Shown: piece by piece, positions 44,767-54,438 of the stretch
Numbering within the stretch: position 1 is the stretch's first letter
How the letters are laid out: the number at the start of each line of letters is the position of its first letter
Assembly (NCBI RefSeq): GCF_000424665.1
Contig: NZ_AUKI01000016.1
Location: 248,001-312,000 of the forward strand
Source of the DNA: Salinimicrobium terrae DSM 17865
GTDB taxonomy: Bacteria; Bacteroidota; Bacteroidia; Flavobacteriales; Flavobacteriaceae
DNA length: 64,000 bases
Direction of reading: 5' to 3'
The notes under the pieces: generated by a model
Seen by the model: the letters and a program-made list of their open reading frames with translations, nothing else
What the model was told of the DNA's origin: nothing
The model's database searches: none
Made by a program: the position numbers and the translations under genes

Positions 44767-47700
44767 ATGAAAATAGGAAAAATTCTGTTGTCCACGAAAG
44801 TGTCTTTTTTACTCATTATTGCTTTTGCAGGTGCAATGGCAGCAGCCACTTTCATTGAAAATGATCATGGTACGTCCGTAGCCCGCGAACTTGTATATGA
44901 AGCCTGGTGGTTTGAAGTAATTATGGTATGGCTTGCCATAAATTTTATTGCCCATATTGGGAAATACAAATTATTTACAAAAAAACGCTGGCCTCTGGGG
45001 GTATTTCACATTGCTTTTGTGCTCATGATCCTGGGCGCCGGAGTTACCAGGTACTTCAGTAATGAGGGGATTATCCATATTAGGGAAGGAGAAACAAAAC
45101 ACACCTATTTCTCGGCAGATAAGTATCTGCAGTTAAGTGAAGCCAAAATGGAAGGACACAATCTGCGGTTTGAGAAACCTCTTGAAATAAGTTCCTATGA
45201 TTTTGAACCTCAAACGGTAACTGCTACTCTTAATGATAAAACTTTTAAGGTTTCTCTCGATAGATATGTCAAAGGAGCACGGGAAGAATATCTTCCCGGA
45301 AAAGATACCCTGGTAGATATTGCCCTTGCATTTGGGGCAGACCGGGAAGATCACCTCATTCCGGTGGGAGAAGATCTTCCGTTTGGAAAAATGATGCTGT
45401 CTACTTCCAAGGAGGGACCGGGAAATATAAAAGTTTTTAAGGAAAATGGGGAATGGATGATCTCCAGTGAAGGCAATATGCATGTGGTAGAGATGACCAC
45501 CCAGGCTATGGGAGTGCTAAGAGCGGGAGAGGTTTCTCCGCTTCAAATAAGACATCTTTATCAGGCAGACAGTTCGGCATTTTTAATCCAAGGGATCTAT
45601 GAGGGCAGGCAGCTTGTGTACTTTGCCGAAGAGGATGAAGCGATAGCAGAAGAGCTTCCAAGTATGGTAAGGTTAGAAGTGGAAGATGGAAATGGAAAAG
45701 AATTGTTGAGCACTTATACCCCTATAGTAAACAGAGAAACACAAAAGCACGTATTCTTTGCAGAAGGGGAGAAATATACACTTGCTTTTGGTCCCAGAGA
45801 AGAGGTTTTACCCTTTGCACTAAAACTTCGCGCCTTTGAACTGGAAAGATATCCCGGTAGCCAGAGTCCTTCCAGCTATGCCAGTGAATTGCAGGTGATT
45901 AATGAGGCCTCAAGTTTTCCATACAGGGTCTATATGAATAATGTACTTGATCATAAAGGCTACCGCTTTTACCAGGCTTCTTATGATACCGATGAAAAAG
46001 GAACAGTGCTTTCCGTGAGTCAGGATCGTCCCGGGACTTACATCACCTATTTATCCTATACTTTGCTCACCATTGGAATGTTCTTTACCTTCTTCGTGAA
46101 GGGCAGTAGATTTAGTATTCTTAACCGCAGGATCAAAACGCTGAACGAAAAAGGGCCGAAATTACCTGGTGGTATTAAAACTTCTGAAGAAAAGTCTGTC
46201 CCGGAAAATGAAGTGATGCCCGGCTTTAGGATTCCAAAAGCAACTGCTCTTACGCTACTGGCCATACTCCTTTCTCTTTTTTTGGGGGTAAGTGTCTACG
46301 GACACGGGCAGGTGCCCGATGTAAGACAGGCAGTAGTGCCACTTTCACAGGCCGAGGCTTATGGTAATCTTGTGGTTCAGGATCTGGATGGACGAATGAA
46401 GCCTCTCAATACTCTGGCTAATGAGATCACCAGGAAATTAAGTGGCCGTTCTACCATCAGCATTGAACAACCGGAAGGAGAGATCACCCTTACCGCCGAA
46501 CAATTTTTACTTGCCGTGCAGCTTGATCCCGGTAGATTTAGTGCGCTACCATTGATCAAGGTAGATGAGAAAAAGGGGGCAGCGATTTTTGAAACCCTGG
46601 GACATGCTCCGGTACAAAGTATTAGTTTTCAGGAATTAATTGATCCCGATGGGAAATATCGCCTGCAGGGAATGGTAGAGGAGGCTAACAGGCTCAAACC
46701 TTCAGAAAGGAATGAGGCAGATAAAGAATTATTAAAGGTGGACGAACGCTTTAATATTTTCTATGCCATACTGAGAGGGGATTTCCTCAAGCTATTTCCC
46801 AACAGGCTGGACGAAAATAATACCTGGTTTGCCGCCAACCAGCACAACATGGGATTTGATGAAGAGGATGCGCTGTTCGTAAGAAGTATAACGCCCATAT
46901 ACCTGTCTGCACTCAATAAAGGGATCGCTTCGGGAAATTATGGAGAAGCAAGTGAAGTGCTTTCTTATATACGTTTGTTTCAGGAAAAGGCGGGAGCAGA
47001 GGTTCATCCTGGAGAGGATAAATTAAATATTGAAATCTTATATAACAAACTGAATCTTGGAAACCGACTCTTTGGAATATTCTGGATCCTTGGAACGGTC
47101 ATGTTAATACTGGCAATCATAAAATTATTTTCCCAGCCAAAATGGGTACGCTATACCTGGATTGGAGGTCTCGCGGTGGCGTGGGCCGGATTGGCCCTGT
47201 TTACCATTCATCTTGGACTGCGCTGGTACATCGCAGGCCGTGCTCCCTGGAGTGACGGCTTTGAGATGCTGGTTTTTGTCGCCTGGTGTATTCTCCTCTT
47301 CGGATTGATCTTTGAGAAAAAATCACATTTTACAGTACCGCTCGGAATCTTGTTCTCCGGGACCCTGCTCTTTGTGGCCTTCCTGGATTGGCTTAATCCC
47401 GAGATCACGAACCTTATGCCTGTATTACATTCATACTGGCTAAAGATACATGTGGCAGTAATTGTAAGCGGATACGCCCCGCTGGCACTGGCAGCTTTAC
47501 TGGCACTTTTAAGTTTACTATTGTTGATTTTCAAACCTCTGAAACCTTCAGCAAAATGGTGGAAAAGTATGCAGGAATTGAGCATGGTGAACGAAATGTC
47601 CATTACTATAGGGCTATTCCTTTTAGCAGTAGGAACCTTTTTAGGAGGAGTTTGGGCGAACGAAAGCTGGGGCCGCTATTGGGCATGGGATCCAAAAGAA

Positions 47701-48003
47701 ACCTGGGCCTTGATTTCAATCATGGTTTATGCTTTTGTTTTACACCTGAGGCTTATTCCCAAATTAAAAAATTCCCTGGTGCTAAACATCGCAAGTCTAT
47801 GGGCTTTTTCATCAATTATTATGACCTCCTTTGGTGTAAATTATTATCTCTCTGGCTTACATTCTTATGCTTCGGGAGATCCTGTTCCTATTCCGCAATG
47901 GGTTTACTGGATGACCGGAATTCTGCTGGCCATAACTGTAATTGCCATTGTACGTTATTATAAAATGTCAAAGCAGGAGCGAAAGAATTTATTAGCTGTC
48001 TAA
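44767..48003 (+). CDS. ccsBA: Fused cytochrome c synthetase CcsBA (system II)
   Basis: ATG 44767 is taken as start (a TTG three codons earlier is possible); 1078 residues. The N-terminal half is CcsB/ResB-like: four helices and a large periplasmic loop, ending in helix YITYLSYTLLTIGMFFTFF near 430-450. The C-terminal half is CcsA: multiple helices with the WWD haem-handling domain (WGRYWAWDPKETWALI near 975) and flanking external histidines (HLGLRWY, HSYWLKIHV, NYYLSGLHSYASG). It exports haem and attaches it to CxxCH/CxxCK motifs. Its place after nrfHA suggests it matures NrfH and NrfA, possibly with the specificity needed for the CWTCK haem (inference). Confidence 0.94.
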   Translation: MKIGKILLSTKVSFLLIIAFAGAMAAATFIENDHGTSVARELVYEAWWFEVIMVWLAINFIAHIGKYKLFTKKRWPLGVFHIAFVLMILGAGVTRYFSNEGIIHIREGETKHTYFSADKYLQLSEAKMEGHNLRFEKPLEISSYDFEPQTVTATLNDKTFKVSLDRYVKGAREEYLPGKDTLVDIALAFGADREDHLIPVGEDLPFGKMMLSTSKEGPGNIKVFKENGEWMISSEGNMHVVEMTTQAMGVLRAGEVSPLQIRHLYQADSSAFLIQGIYEGRQLVYFAEEDEAIAEELPSMVRLEVEDGNGKELLSTYTPIVNRETQKHVFFAEGEKYTLAFGPREEVLPFALKLRAFELERYPGSQSPSSYASELQVINEASSFPYRVYMNNVLDHKGYRFYQASYDTDEKGTVLSVSQDRPGTYITYLSYTLLTIGMFFTFFVKGSRFSILNRRIKTLNEKGPKLPGGIKTSEEKSVPENEVMPGFRIPKATALTLLAILLSLFLGVSVYGHGQVPDVRQAVVPLSQAEAYGNLVVQDLDGRMKPLNTLANEITRKLSGRSTISIEQPEGEITLTAEQFLLAVQLDPGRFSALPLIKVDEKKGAAIFETLGHAPVQSISFQELIDPDGKYRLQGMVEEANRLKPSERNEADKELLKVDERFNIFYAILRGDFLKLFPNRLDENNTWFAANQHNMGFDEEDALFVRSITPIYLSALNKGIASGNYGEASEVLSYIRLFQEKAGAEVHPGEDKLNIEILYNKLNLGNRLFGIFWILGTVMLILAIIKLFSQPKWVRYTWIGGLAVAWAGLALFTIHLGLRWYIAGRAPWSDGFEMLVFVAWCILLFGLIFEKKSHFTVPLGILFSGTLLFVAFLDWLNPEITNLMPVLHSYWLKIHVAVIVSGYAPLALAALLALLSLLLLIFKPLKPSAKWWKSMQELSMVNEMSITIGLFLLAVGTFLGGVWANESWGRYWAWDPKETWALISIMVYAFVLHLRLIPKLKNSLVLNIASLWAFSSIIMTSFGVNYYLSGLHSYASGDPVPIPQWVYWMTGILLAITVIAIVRYYKMSKQERKNLLAV

Positions 48004-48024
48004 AATGGCACTTTTGAAAAGAAC

Positions 48025-48053
48025 AAACCTTCCATACGGGAAGGTTTTTTCTT
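48025..48053. terminator. Terminator between ccsBA and a convergent small gene
   Basis: AAACCTTCC/GGAAGGTTT stem with a short loop, followed by T6 on plus and partly T-rich on minus. It serves ccsBA and probably also the convergent gene ending at 48054. Confidence 0.85.
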
Positions 48054-48245
48054 TTAGTATTTGAAGATATCCTGCTCTTCTTCGTCTGCTTCATCTTCAT
48101 CCTGCCTTTCGGTCTTGGTTTCGATGCGGTCTTCCTTTCTCGCTACAGGGATGGGAATTCCACCGCCAATACTAACGCCTATAGCCGCCAGCAGCATGAA
48201 TGTCAGCAGCGAGAAAAGCCGCAGCATCCTCTTAAAGTTGCTCAT
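48054..48245 (-). CDS. Small secreted or membrane-anchored hypothetical protein
   Basis: The 63-residue protein has a hydrophobic N-terminus (MLRLFSLLTFMLLAAIGVSIGGG), a PIPVARKEDR junction and a highly acidic tail (about 18 charged residues). This signal-plus-acidic-tail pattern recurs as small hypothetical proteins in Flavobacteriaceae. Function unknown. Confidence 0.6.
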   Translation of the reverse strand: MSNFKRMLRLFSLLTFMLLAAIGVSIGGGIPIPVARKEDRIETKTERQDEDEADEEEQDIFKY

Positions 48246-48461
48246 TTATTCTGAATTGAAGGTTTATCCGCTGCCGGGTTGTTCAGCGGAAATCGTTTCT
48301 TCTAAACCGGTTCAGAAAAAAGAGGAACTTCAGTAGAAATTTTTATAAGTGCCCTAAAATGGCATTTTTGGAGAGAATTTTTGTAATTGGTGTAGTTGAA
48401 ATTCTGAAGATTTTGTCTCAGCTGCAGCAGTTGTTCCTCCGATTTAAGTATTACAGAAAAA

Positions 48462-48686
48462 TCAGAAGCGATGTAGCGGGACCTCTGGAAATCTGCACCT
48501 GAAAAGAATGCCAAAAAAACCTGCTGTTTTCCCCTTTTTTGGTGTCGATTTCTCTCCTACCCATTCGGTTTGAGCAATAGCAGCAACGGTGTCCGGATAA
48601 TAAGGCTGAAAGGATACGGAAGCCAGGAGGAGCAACAGCCTCAGTAAGGGCTTAAAAAAGCACATGGTCTCTTTGTTGGACCTCAT
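48462..48686 (-). CDS. Possible small hypothetical protein
   Basis: A frame of 74 codons (or 67 from an inner ATG) with a hydrophobic N-terminus (FFKPLLRLLLLLASVSF) and a polar tail (QTEWVGEKSTPKKGK). It resembles the neighbouring 48054 gene in layout, but the C-terminal part looks non-coding and there is no family match. Weakly supported. Confidence 0.3.
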   Translation of the reverse strand: MRSNKETMCFFKPLLRLLLLLASVSFQPYYPDTVAAIAQTEWVGEKSTPKKGKTAGFFGILFRCRFPEVPLHRF

Positions 48687-49078
48687 GTTTTAAAATTAAG
48701 CTTATTTTTTCAGTTTAAATAATGCAGGTCTTATAAAAGGTTTCACACAAAACATAAAGAGACAAAAGAAGAGCATTAAGAAAAGTGTTGTGAAAATCTC
48801 ATGATGGGCTATGAAATTTTATGCAAGGACGGACCGCCAATGTTTCGTCAAGACCGTGAAGAAGATCTAATTGAAAAAGTTTCCCGCAGATTCCGCTGAT
48901 CATCGCAGAACAACCATTTTCACTTACCTTTTTGGAATTTGGTGCTTGTAAATTGGAATTTTTTTTGCGCTAGCAGGAATGGATTTGTATTGAGAAAACC
49001 AATCACGAAAGAACTATCTGGAACCTCTTTGGGTAAAAAATCGTGTAGCCACTGATCACTGACCACTAACCACTAACT
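48687..49078. repeat. Intergenic region with a heptanucleotide repeat after a stop codon
   Basis: The gene-free stretch ends in the tandem units CACTGATCACTGACCACTAACCACTAACT (split over 49050-49078) that abut the stop codon of the minus-strand gene at 49079. TTTGGAATTTGGTGCTTG (near 48935) is a copy of an element also seen near 31480. Confidence 0.6.
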
Positions 49079-49474
49079 TCACATGCTTCCCATCAGCAAC
49101 ATGAAAAACACCAAAGCAATTCCCACCGAAATTAAAATGGGCTTGATCCAGCTTTTCTTTTTATAGGGAAAGTCGCTCCCAATAAATTTATTCCAGAAGA
49201 ACTCATTTAAAATAGCGGCACCAATAACATTTGCTATAATGGTCATGGAGGGGGAGAGGCTAAAAGCCTGCATTACTAGTGCAGTGGCAATAATATACAC
49301 AATCCCAAACAGCAATACCCATCCGGCTTCTTTTTTCTTTCCAAGGATCCTGAGATTTACGACCAGAAGAGCAGCTGCAAAAATGGTGGAGAAAAGAATG
49401 GCAAAAATAAGAATTAAGGTTTTTGAGTATAAGCCAGGTAATTTATGATCGTGATTCTCTTCCTCTGGGATCAT
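49079..49474 (-). CDS. Hypothetical multi-span membrane protein
   Basis: The 131-residue protein has four predicted helices (about 18-42, 48-68, 72-92, 108-128) and a polar N-terminal EEENHDHKLPG. The SLSPSMTIIANVIGAAILNEFFWNKFIG segment recurs in small membrane proteins of Bacteroidota, but I cannot place it in a named family. It is divergent from the MFS gene. Confidence 0.65.
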   Translation of the reverse strand: MIPEEENHDHKLPGLYSKTLILIFAILFSTIFAAALLVVNLRILGKKKEAGWVLLFGIVYIIATALVMQAFSLSPSMTIIANVIGAAILNEFFWNKFIGSDFPYKKKSWIKPILISVGIALVFFMLLMGSM

Positions 49475-49573
49475 TATTGTGGTTTTGATTAAAGACGGTA
49501 AATTTAAAGGTTTTTCACTGAAAAGCTTTTAAAAGGAACTATTTCTGCCATTATTTAGAGCATTTTTCTCTAA

Positions 49574-49617
49574 CTGACGTTCATCATATTTTTCCTCATG
49601 CGGGTAGTATTATTTTG
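49574..49617 (+). promoter_or_regulatory. Crp/Fnr-type box and -7 element of the MFS transporter gene
   Basis: CTGACGTTCATCAT (49574-49587) contains TGA-N6-TCA. TATTTTG (49611-49617) follows after 23 bases. The MFS start codon is at 49648, leaving a leader of about 25 bases; this also argues against a TTG start at 49615. Confidence 0.65.
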
Positions 49618-49647
49618 TCTTTTCTAATTACTTCAAATCTTTCTCTC

Positions 49648-50943
49648 ATGGGAAAAATAAAAAACAGGTGGCTTATAGCCGCATCTGCAGTTGGTATCCA
49701 TATTTCCATTGGTTCTGTTTATGCCTGGAGTGTTTTTACAAAACCTTTGATCCAGCAATTTGGATGGGAACTTGCCGATACTCAATTCACTTTTAGTCTC
49801 GCAATTTTCTTTTTGGGAATTTCAGCGGCTTTCCTTGGGCATTATCTTGAAAAGAAAGGTCCACGAAAATCTGGGCTGTTAGCTGCAATCTTCTTTGGGA
49901 TCGGTATCGCCGGTTCCGGTTTGGCTATTTATCTTGAATCTATTTACCTGCTCTATCTTTTTTATGGCGTCTTTGGAGGTATAGGTCTTGGGTTAGGATA
50001 TATTACCCCGGTATCCACCCTGGTAAAATGGTTCCCCGATAAACGTGGACTGGCTACAGGTCTTGCCATAATGGGCTTTGGTTTTGCTGCGCTTATTAGT
50101 AGTCCGGTGATAGTTTATCTTATAGATGTAGTAGGAATCGCCAATACGTTCTTTATCATGGGAAGCGTTTATTTCATCATCATACTTCTTTCCTCTTTAT
50201 ATCTTGCGCCGCCACCTAAAGGGTGGGTACCGGAAGGTTTTCATGCTGCCGCAGCTTCAGGGAAGAAAAAGGTGCAACAGGATCTTTCTCAGTTAACAGC
50301 AAATGAAGCTGTGAAGACAAAGCGCTTCTGGTATTTGTGGCTTATGCTTTTCATCAATATTTCCTGCGGAATTGCAATTATCTCTGTTGCTTCCCCTATG
50401 GCGCAGGAATATGCAGGCATGACAGTTGTAGCAGCGGCAACAATGGTGGGGATTATGGGATAGTTTAATGGAGTGGGACGCATTGGGTGGGCGAGCTTAT
50501 CAGATTTTATTGGAAGACCCATGATGTACACCATCTTTTTCTCCATTCAGGTGGTAGCTTTCTTTTTGCTTCCCACTGTTTCAAATGCACTTGTTTTCCA
50601 GGGGCTCATATTTCTAATCCTATCCTGTTACGGAGGTGGGTTCGCTACTATCCCTGCCTATATTGGTGATGTCTTTGGGACCAAACAGCTCGGAGCTATT
50701 CATGGCTACATTCTAACTGCATGGGCAGCAGCAGGAATGGCAGGTCCATTGTTTGCAGCCTGGACCCGAACAATATCCGATAACTACAATGTTACTTTAT
50801 ACTTTTTTGCCGGCTTGCTTGTCGTTGCTTTGATCTTTTCTTTCCTCATCCGGATTGATATCAAAAAGCTTAGAGAATTCAATACAAACAAGAGTATTTC
50901 GGCAGAGCCGGCCTCTCCCATTTTGGAACCTGTGGAAACCTAA
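49648..50943 (+). pseudogene. OFA-type MFS transporter, interrupted by an in-frame TAG
   Basis: The gene encodes a 12-helix major facilitator of the oxalate/formate antiporter (OFA) family, about 431 residues from ATG 49648. The frame is unbroken apart from one TAG at 50461-50463. Before it the protein reads ...AATMVGIMG and after it FNGVGRIGWASLSDFIGRPMM..., which together form the normal family loop (a Leu or similar codon is expected there). The rest is well kept, so the mutation is young, or the base call is wrong, or TAG is read through. Position among pfl and nrf genes suggests a formate, lactate or pyruvate carrier (inference). Confidence 0.85.
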
Positions 50944-50965
50944 CTGTTCAATAAATAAATTACCT

Positions 50966-50993
50966 AAAGGAGCGGGAAACCGCTCCTTTTTTT
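50966..50993 (+). terminator. Terminator of the MFS gene
   Basis: AAAGGAGCGG/CCGCTCCTTT 10-bp perfect stem with GAAA loop and a T7 tract, 22 bases after the stop. Confidence 0.9.
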
Positions 50994-51128
50994 GCTCTTT
51001 TTCACAAGTATAATTTCCTGGTGAGAGCTCTTTAATTCTGTGGTCAAAACCTTCAGGATCAATCTTTGAAAGTTATTTATTAACTAAAACGTTTGAAAAT
51101 ATTTCTTAGGTTCTGGCCGGCGTAAATT

Positions 51129-51172
51129 ATGATTTTCGTCATGTTAACAGATGGATTTCTGTCGGTAATTTG
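51129..51172 (+). promoter_or_regulatory. Crp/Fnr-type box and -7 element of pflB
   Basis: ATGATTTTCGTCAT (51129-51142) is ATGA-N6-TCAT, followed by GTTAA as in the nrfHA promoter (GTTAT). TAATTTG (51166-51172) follows after 23 bases. The pflB start is at 51241, giving a leader of about 60 bases. Confidence 0.7.
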
Positions 51173-51240
51173 CGTAGAAATTAAACAGAAGAGAATCTTT
51201 TAATATACTGGAGAATTCTCTTCAGCTAAAAACAAAAACT

Positions 51241-53478
51241 ATGCTTAACCTATCTCAAGAAGTACTTGCGCTTCGCGAAGGAGCCTGGAACAAAACGATC
51301 GATGTCAGGGATTTTGTGACATTAAATGTAAGTCCATATTACGGAGACGCTTCTTTCCTTGTTGGGGCCACAGAAAGAACAAAAGAACTGTGGAGAATAT
51401 GCCTTCAGGCTATGAAAGAGGAGAGGGATAGGAATGGCTGTAGAGCTATTGACACAGAAACGATTTCAGGTATTACCAGTCATGGGCCTGGATATATTAA
51501 TAAGGACCTCGAGGTAATTGTAGGTTTGCAAACCGATGAGCTTTTAAAAAGAGCCATGAAGCCTTTTGGCGGAATTCGTGTGGTAGAAGGAGCTGTGGCC
51601 GAAAAAGGTCAGCAGGTAACACAGCGTGTTAAGGAGATCTTTGATTATACCAAAGACCATAACAACGCTGTGTTTGCTGCATACGATGACGAGATAAGAA
51701 ATTATCGTTCCCAGGGAATACTTACCGGCTTACCCGATAATTATGCCCGCGGAAGGATCATTGGAGATTACCGCCGTCTCGCCCTCTACGGAATTGATCG
51801 TCTTATCGAAGCTAAAGAAGAGGATAAACGACTGGTGGACGGCGAAATGACAGAACACAAAATTCGTCTTCGTGAAGAGATCACAGACCAGATCATTGCT
51901 CTTAAAGACATCAAAAAAATGGGCAGCATGTACGGGCTCGATCTTAGCAGGCCGGCACAAAATTCCCGTGAAGCTGTACAATGGGTTTACATGGCCTATC
52001 TTGCCGCGGTTAAAGAGCAGGATGGAGCAGCCATGTCTCTTGGGAATGTTTCTTCCTTCCTGGATATCTTTATCGAAAGAGATCTTGCTGAAGGTTTTAT
52101 TACCGAAGAGGAGGCCCAGGAATTCATTGACCAGTTCGTAATGAAACTTAGAATGGTACGCCACCTTCGTCCTGAAGCTTATGATGAGATCTTTGGGGGA
52201 GACCCTACCTGGGTGACCGAAGCTATTGGCGGACAATTCAACGATGGAAGAACAAAAGTATCTAAAACCTCTTTCAGATTTCTGCAAACGCTTTATAACC
52301 TTGGTGCTTCACCGGAACCCAACCTTACGGTGCTATGGTCACAGGACCTGCCTGAAGGTTTCAAGGAATTCTGTGCACAGGTTTCCATAGACACTTCTTC
52401 CATTCAGTACGAAAATGATGACTTAATGAGGCTCGTAAGAGGCTCTGATGACTACGGAATTGCATGTTGTGTTTCTTACCAGGAACTTGGGAAACGTATC
52501 CAGTTCTTTGGAGCAAGGGTGAACCTGCCAAAGACCCTTTTAATGGCTCTTAATGAAGGGCGGGAAGAGAACTCTGGTCAGACTTTACTGGAAGGTATTC
52601 CTTCTATGGAAGATGAATATTTGAATTACGATGAGGTAATGTCAAATTTTAAAAAGTCAATGGTTGAAGTGGCCAGGGTATACTCCAAAACCATGAACAT
52701 CATTCACTACATGCACGACAAATATTACTATGAGAAAGCACAACTTGCATTTGTAGATTCAGATCCGGGGATTGAAATGGCTTATGGAATTGCAGGAATT
52801 TCTATCATTGCCGATTCCCTTTCAGCAATAAAATACGGAAAAGTCAAAGCCATCCGAAACGAAGAAGGTCTTACTGTAGACTTTGAAGTGGAAGGAGATT
52901 ATCCCAAGTTTGGAAATGACGATGAGAGAGTAGATGAAATAGCCCGTGAGATTACCCGTTTCTTTTCACAGGAACTGGCTAAACACAAATGTTATAAGAA
53001 TGCCTTCTCTACACTTTCTCTGCTCACCATCACCTCCAATGTGATGTACGGCAAGAAAACCGGAGCCACCCCCGATGGCAGAAAAGCAGGCGAAGCTTTT
53101 GCTCCCGGAGCAAACCCAATGCACGGCCGCGATGAACATGGAGCTATAGCCTCCATGAACTCTGTAGCAAAACTGGATTACCGGGATGCGCAGGACGGAA
53201 TTTCCAATACTTTCTCTATTGTTCCAAAATCTCTTGGTAGTGACAGGGAAGCACAAGTCGAGAACCTGGTAGGTTTACTGGATGCGTATTTTGGACTAGC
53301 CGGGCATCATCTCAACGTTAACGTGCTAAATCGTGAAACTTTAATGGATGCCTATGAACATCCCGAAAATTATCCTCAGTTGACTATAAGAGTTTCAGGT
53401 TACGCGGTGAATTTCATCAGGCTCTCAAAAGCACACCAGCTGGAAGTGATCGCAAGGACCTTCCACGAAAGAATGTAG
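51241..53478 (+). CDS. pflB: Formate C-acetyltransferase (pyruvate formate-lyase)
   Basis: The 745-residue glycyl-radical enzyme has the adjacent active-site cysteines Cys409-Cys410 (GIACCVSYQ) and the C-terminal radical loop RVSGYAVNF with the radical glycine at about 720. [23 protein letters not shown] near 610 is a PFL signature. It converts pyruvate and CoA to acetyl-CoA and formate without oxygen in the cytosol. The activase gene follows. PFL is not common in Flavobacteriaceae, so it marks fermentative capacity. Confidence 0.96.
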   Translation: MLNLSQEVLALREGAWNKTIDVRDFVTLNVSPYYGDASFLVGATERTKELWRICLQAMKEERDRNGCRAIDTETISGITSHGPGYINKDLEVIVGLQTDELLKRAMKPFGGIRVVEGAVAEKGQQVTQRVKEIFDYTKDHNNAVFAAYDDEIRNYRSQGILTGLPDNYARGRIIGDYRRLALYGIDRLIEAKEEDKRLVDGEMTEHKIRLREEITDQIIALKDIKKMGSMYGLDLSRPAQNSREAVQWVYMAYLAAVKEQDGAAMSLGNVSSFLDIFIERDLAEGFITEEEAQEFIDQFVMKLRMVRHLRPEAYDEIFGGDPTWVTEAIGGQFNDGRTKVSKTSFRFLQTLYNLGASPEPNLTVLWSQDLPEGFKEFCAQVSIDTSSIQYENDDLMRLVRGSDDYGIACCVSYQELGKRIQFFGARVNLPKTLLMALNEGREENSGQTLLEGIPSMEDEYLNYDEVMSNFKKSMVEVARVYSKTMNIIHYMHDKYYYEKAQLAFVDSDPGIEMAYGIAGISIIADSLSAIKYGKVKAIRNEEGLTVDFEVEGDYPKFGNDDERVDEIAREITRFFSQELAKHKCYKNAFSTLSLLTITSNVMYGKKTGATPDGRKAGEAFAPGANPMHGRDEHGAIASMNSVAKLDYRDAQDGISNTFSIVPKSLGSDREAQVENLVGLLDAYFGLAGHHLNVNVLNRETLMDAYEHPENYPQLTIRVSGYAVNFIRLSKAHQLEVIARTFHERM

Positions 53479-53503
53479 ATTTGAGTTTTTGTTTTTAATT
53501 GAG

Positions 53504-53553
53504 CATCAGGAGATTTTCGCCTTCCCCCAAACGAGATCTCCTGATGTTTTTTT
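53504..53553 (+). terminator. Hairpin terminator between pflB and pflA
   Basis: An 11-bp perfect stem CATCAGGAGAT/ATCTCCTGATG with a 21-base loop, followed by T7. It lies inside the apparent pflBA operon, 26 bases before the pflA start, and would reduce activase synthesis relative to the lyase. Confidence 0.85.
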
Positions 53554-53578
53554 ATTAATTTTCATAAAAGAATTTGAC

Positions 53579-54367
53579 ATGATAAAGGACGGTTTATTGA
53601 TCCCTCAGGAAGTAGCACAGTTGAATTCCCCAACTTCCCAACAGCTTAGGGTACATTCCATAGAATCTTTCGGAACTCATGACGGTCCCGGAATAAGAAT
53701 GGTGATCTTCGTACAGGGATGTCAGTTTCGATGCCTTTATTGCGCCAATCCCGATACTATGGATGTTAGGGGAGGCCATTTCCTGGATATCGAAGAATTA
53801 GTAAACCGTGCTGTAAAACAGAAGCCTTATTTCAGGAAAGCCGGGGGAGTAACAGTTTCGGGTGGAGAACCCCTTTTACAGCGTACAATTCTTAAAAAAC
53901 TGTTTGACAGGCTGCACGAGGAAGGAATAAACACTGTACTCGATTCTAACGGCCGACTTATAGATCAACATGCAAAAGACCTGCTGGAGGTGACAGACCT
54001 GCTAATGCTGGATGTAAAGCATTTCAATAATGAATGGCACAAAAAGCTCACCGGATTATCAAATACCAGCACCTTTAAGGTTGCCGCACACCGGGAATCT
54101 ACAGGAAAGCCTATGTGGTTAAGGTATGTTCTCGTTCCCGGCTGGAGTGACCAGGAGGAACATCTCCATGAACTTGGAAACCATTTCAAGAATTATAAAA
54201 CCATTGAGCGTGTGGAAATCCTGCCTTATCACCAATTAGGCGTTCATAAGTGGGAAGCTCTTGGCATGGAATACAAGCTGAAGGATGTAAATCCACCCAA
54301 TGCCCAAAAACTGGAAAAAACTGCTTCGATCTTCCGCAGTTACTTTAAGGATGTGCGGGTGAATTAA
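53579..54367 (+). CDS. pflA: Pyruvate formate-lyase activating enzyme
   Basis: ATG 53579 is chosen; an upstream in-frame start would place the pflB terminator inside the gene. The 262-residue radical SAM protein has Cys48-x3-Cys52-x2-Cys55 (GCQFRCLYCANP) binding the 4Fe-4S cluster, GGVTVSGGEPLLQ (SAM-binding GGE) and LDVKHFNNEWHKKLTG. It abstracts hydrogen from the glycine of PflB to create the active radical. Confidence 0.93.
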   Translation: MIKDGLLIPQEVAQLNSPTSQQLRVHSIESFGTHDGPGIRMVIFVQGCQFRCLYCANPDTMDVRGGHFLDIEELVNRAVKQKPYFRKAGGVTVSGGEPLLQRTILKKLFDRLHEEGINTVLDSNGRLIDQHAKDLLEVTDLLMLDVKHFNNEWHKKLTGLSNTSTFKVAAHRESTGKPMWLRYVLVPGWSDQEEHLHELGNHFKNYKTIERVEILPYHQLGVHKWEALGMEYKLKDVNPPNAQKLEKTASIFRSYFKDVRVN

Positions 54368-54438
54368 TAGATTTATTTCGTAGGTCTTCATGAGATATAC
54401 TTTTAAATAAGTAATCTTTGCAACGGCAAATTACTTCC

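Noticed and set aside
48302..48514. 70-codon minus-strand frame next to the small gene at 48054
   Set aside because: No signal, no domain, overlaps a better frame, and its tail covers the AAAATGGCATTTTTGG repeat. Treated as non-coding.
53489..53578. Extended N-terminus for the PFL activase
   Set aside because: It would be translated through a clear terminator hairpin and has no radical-SAM family similarity.
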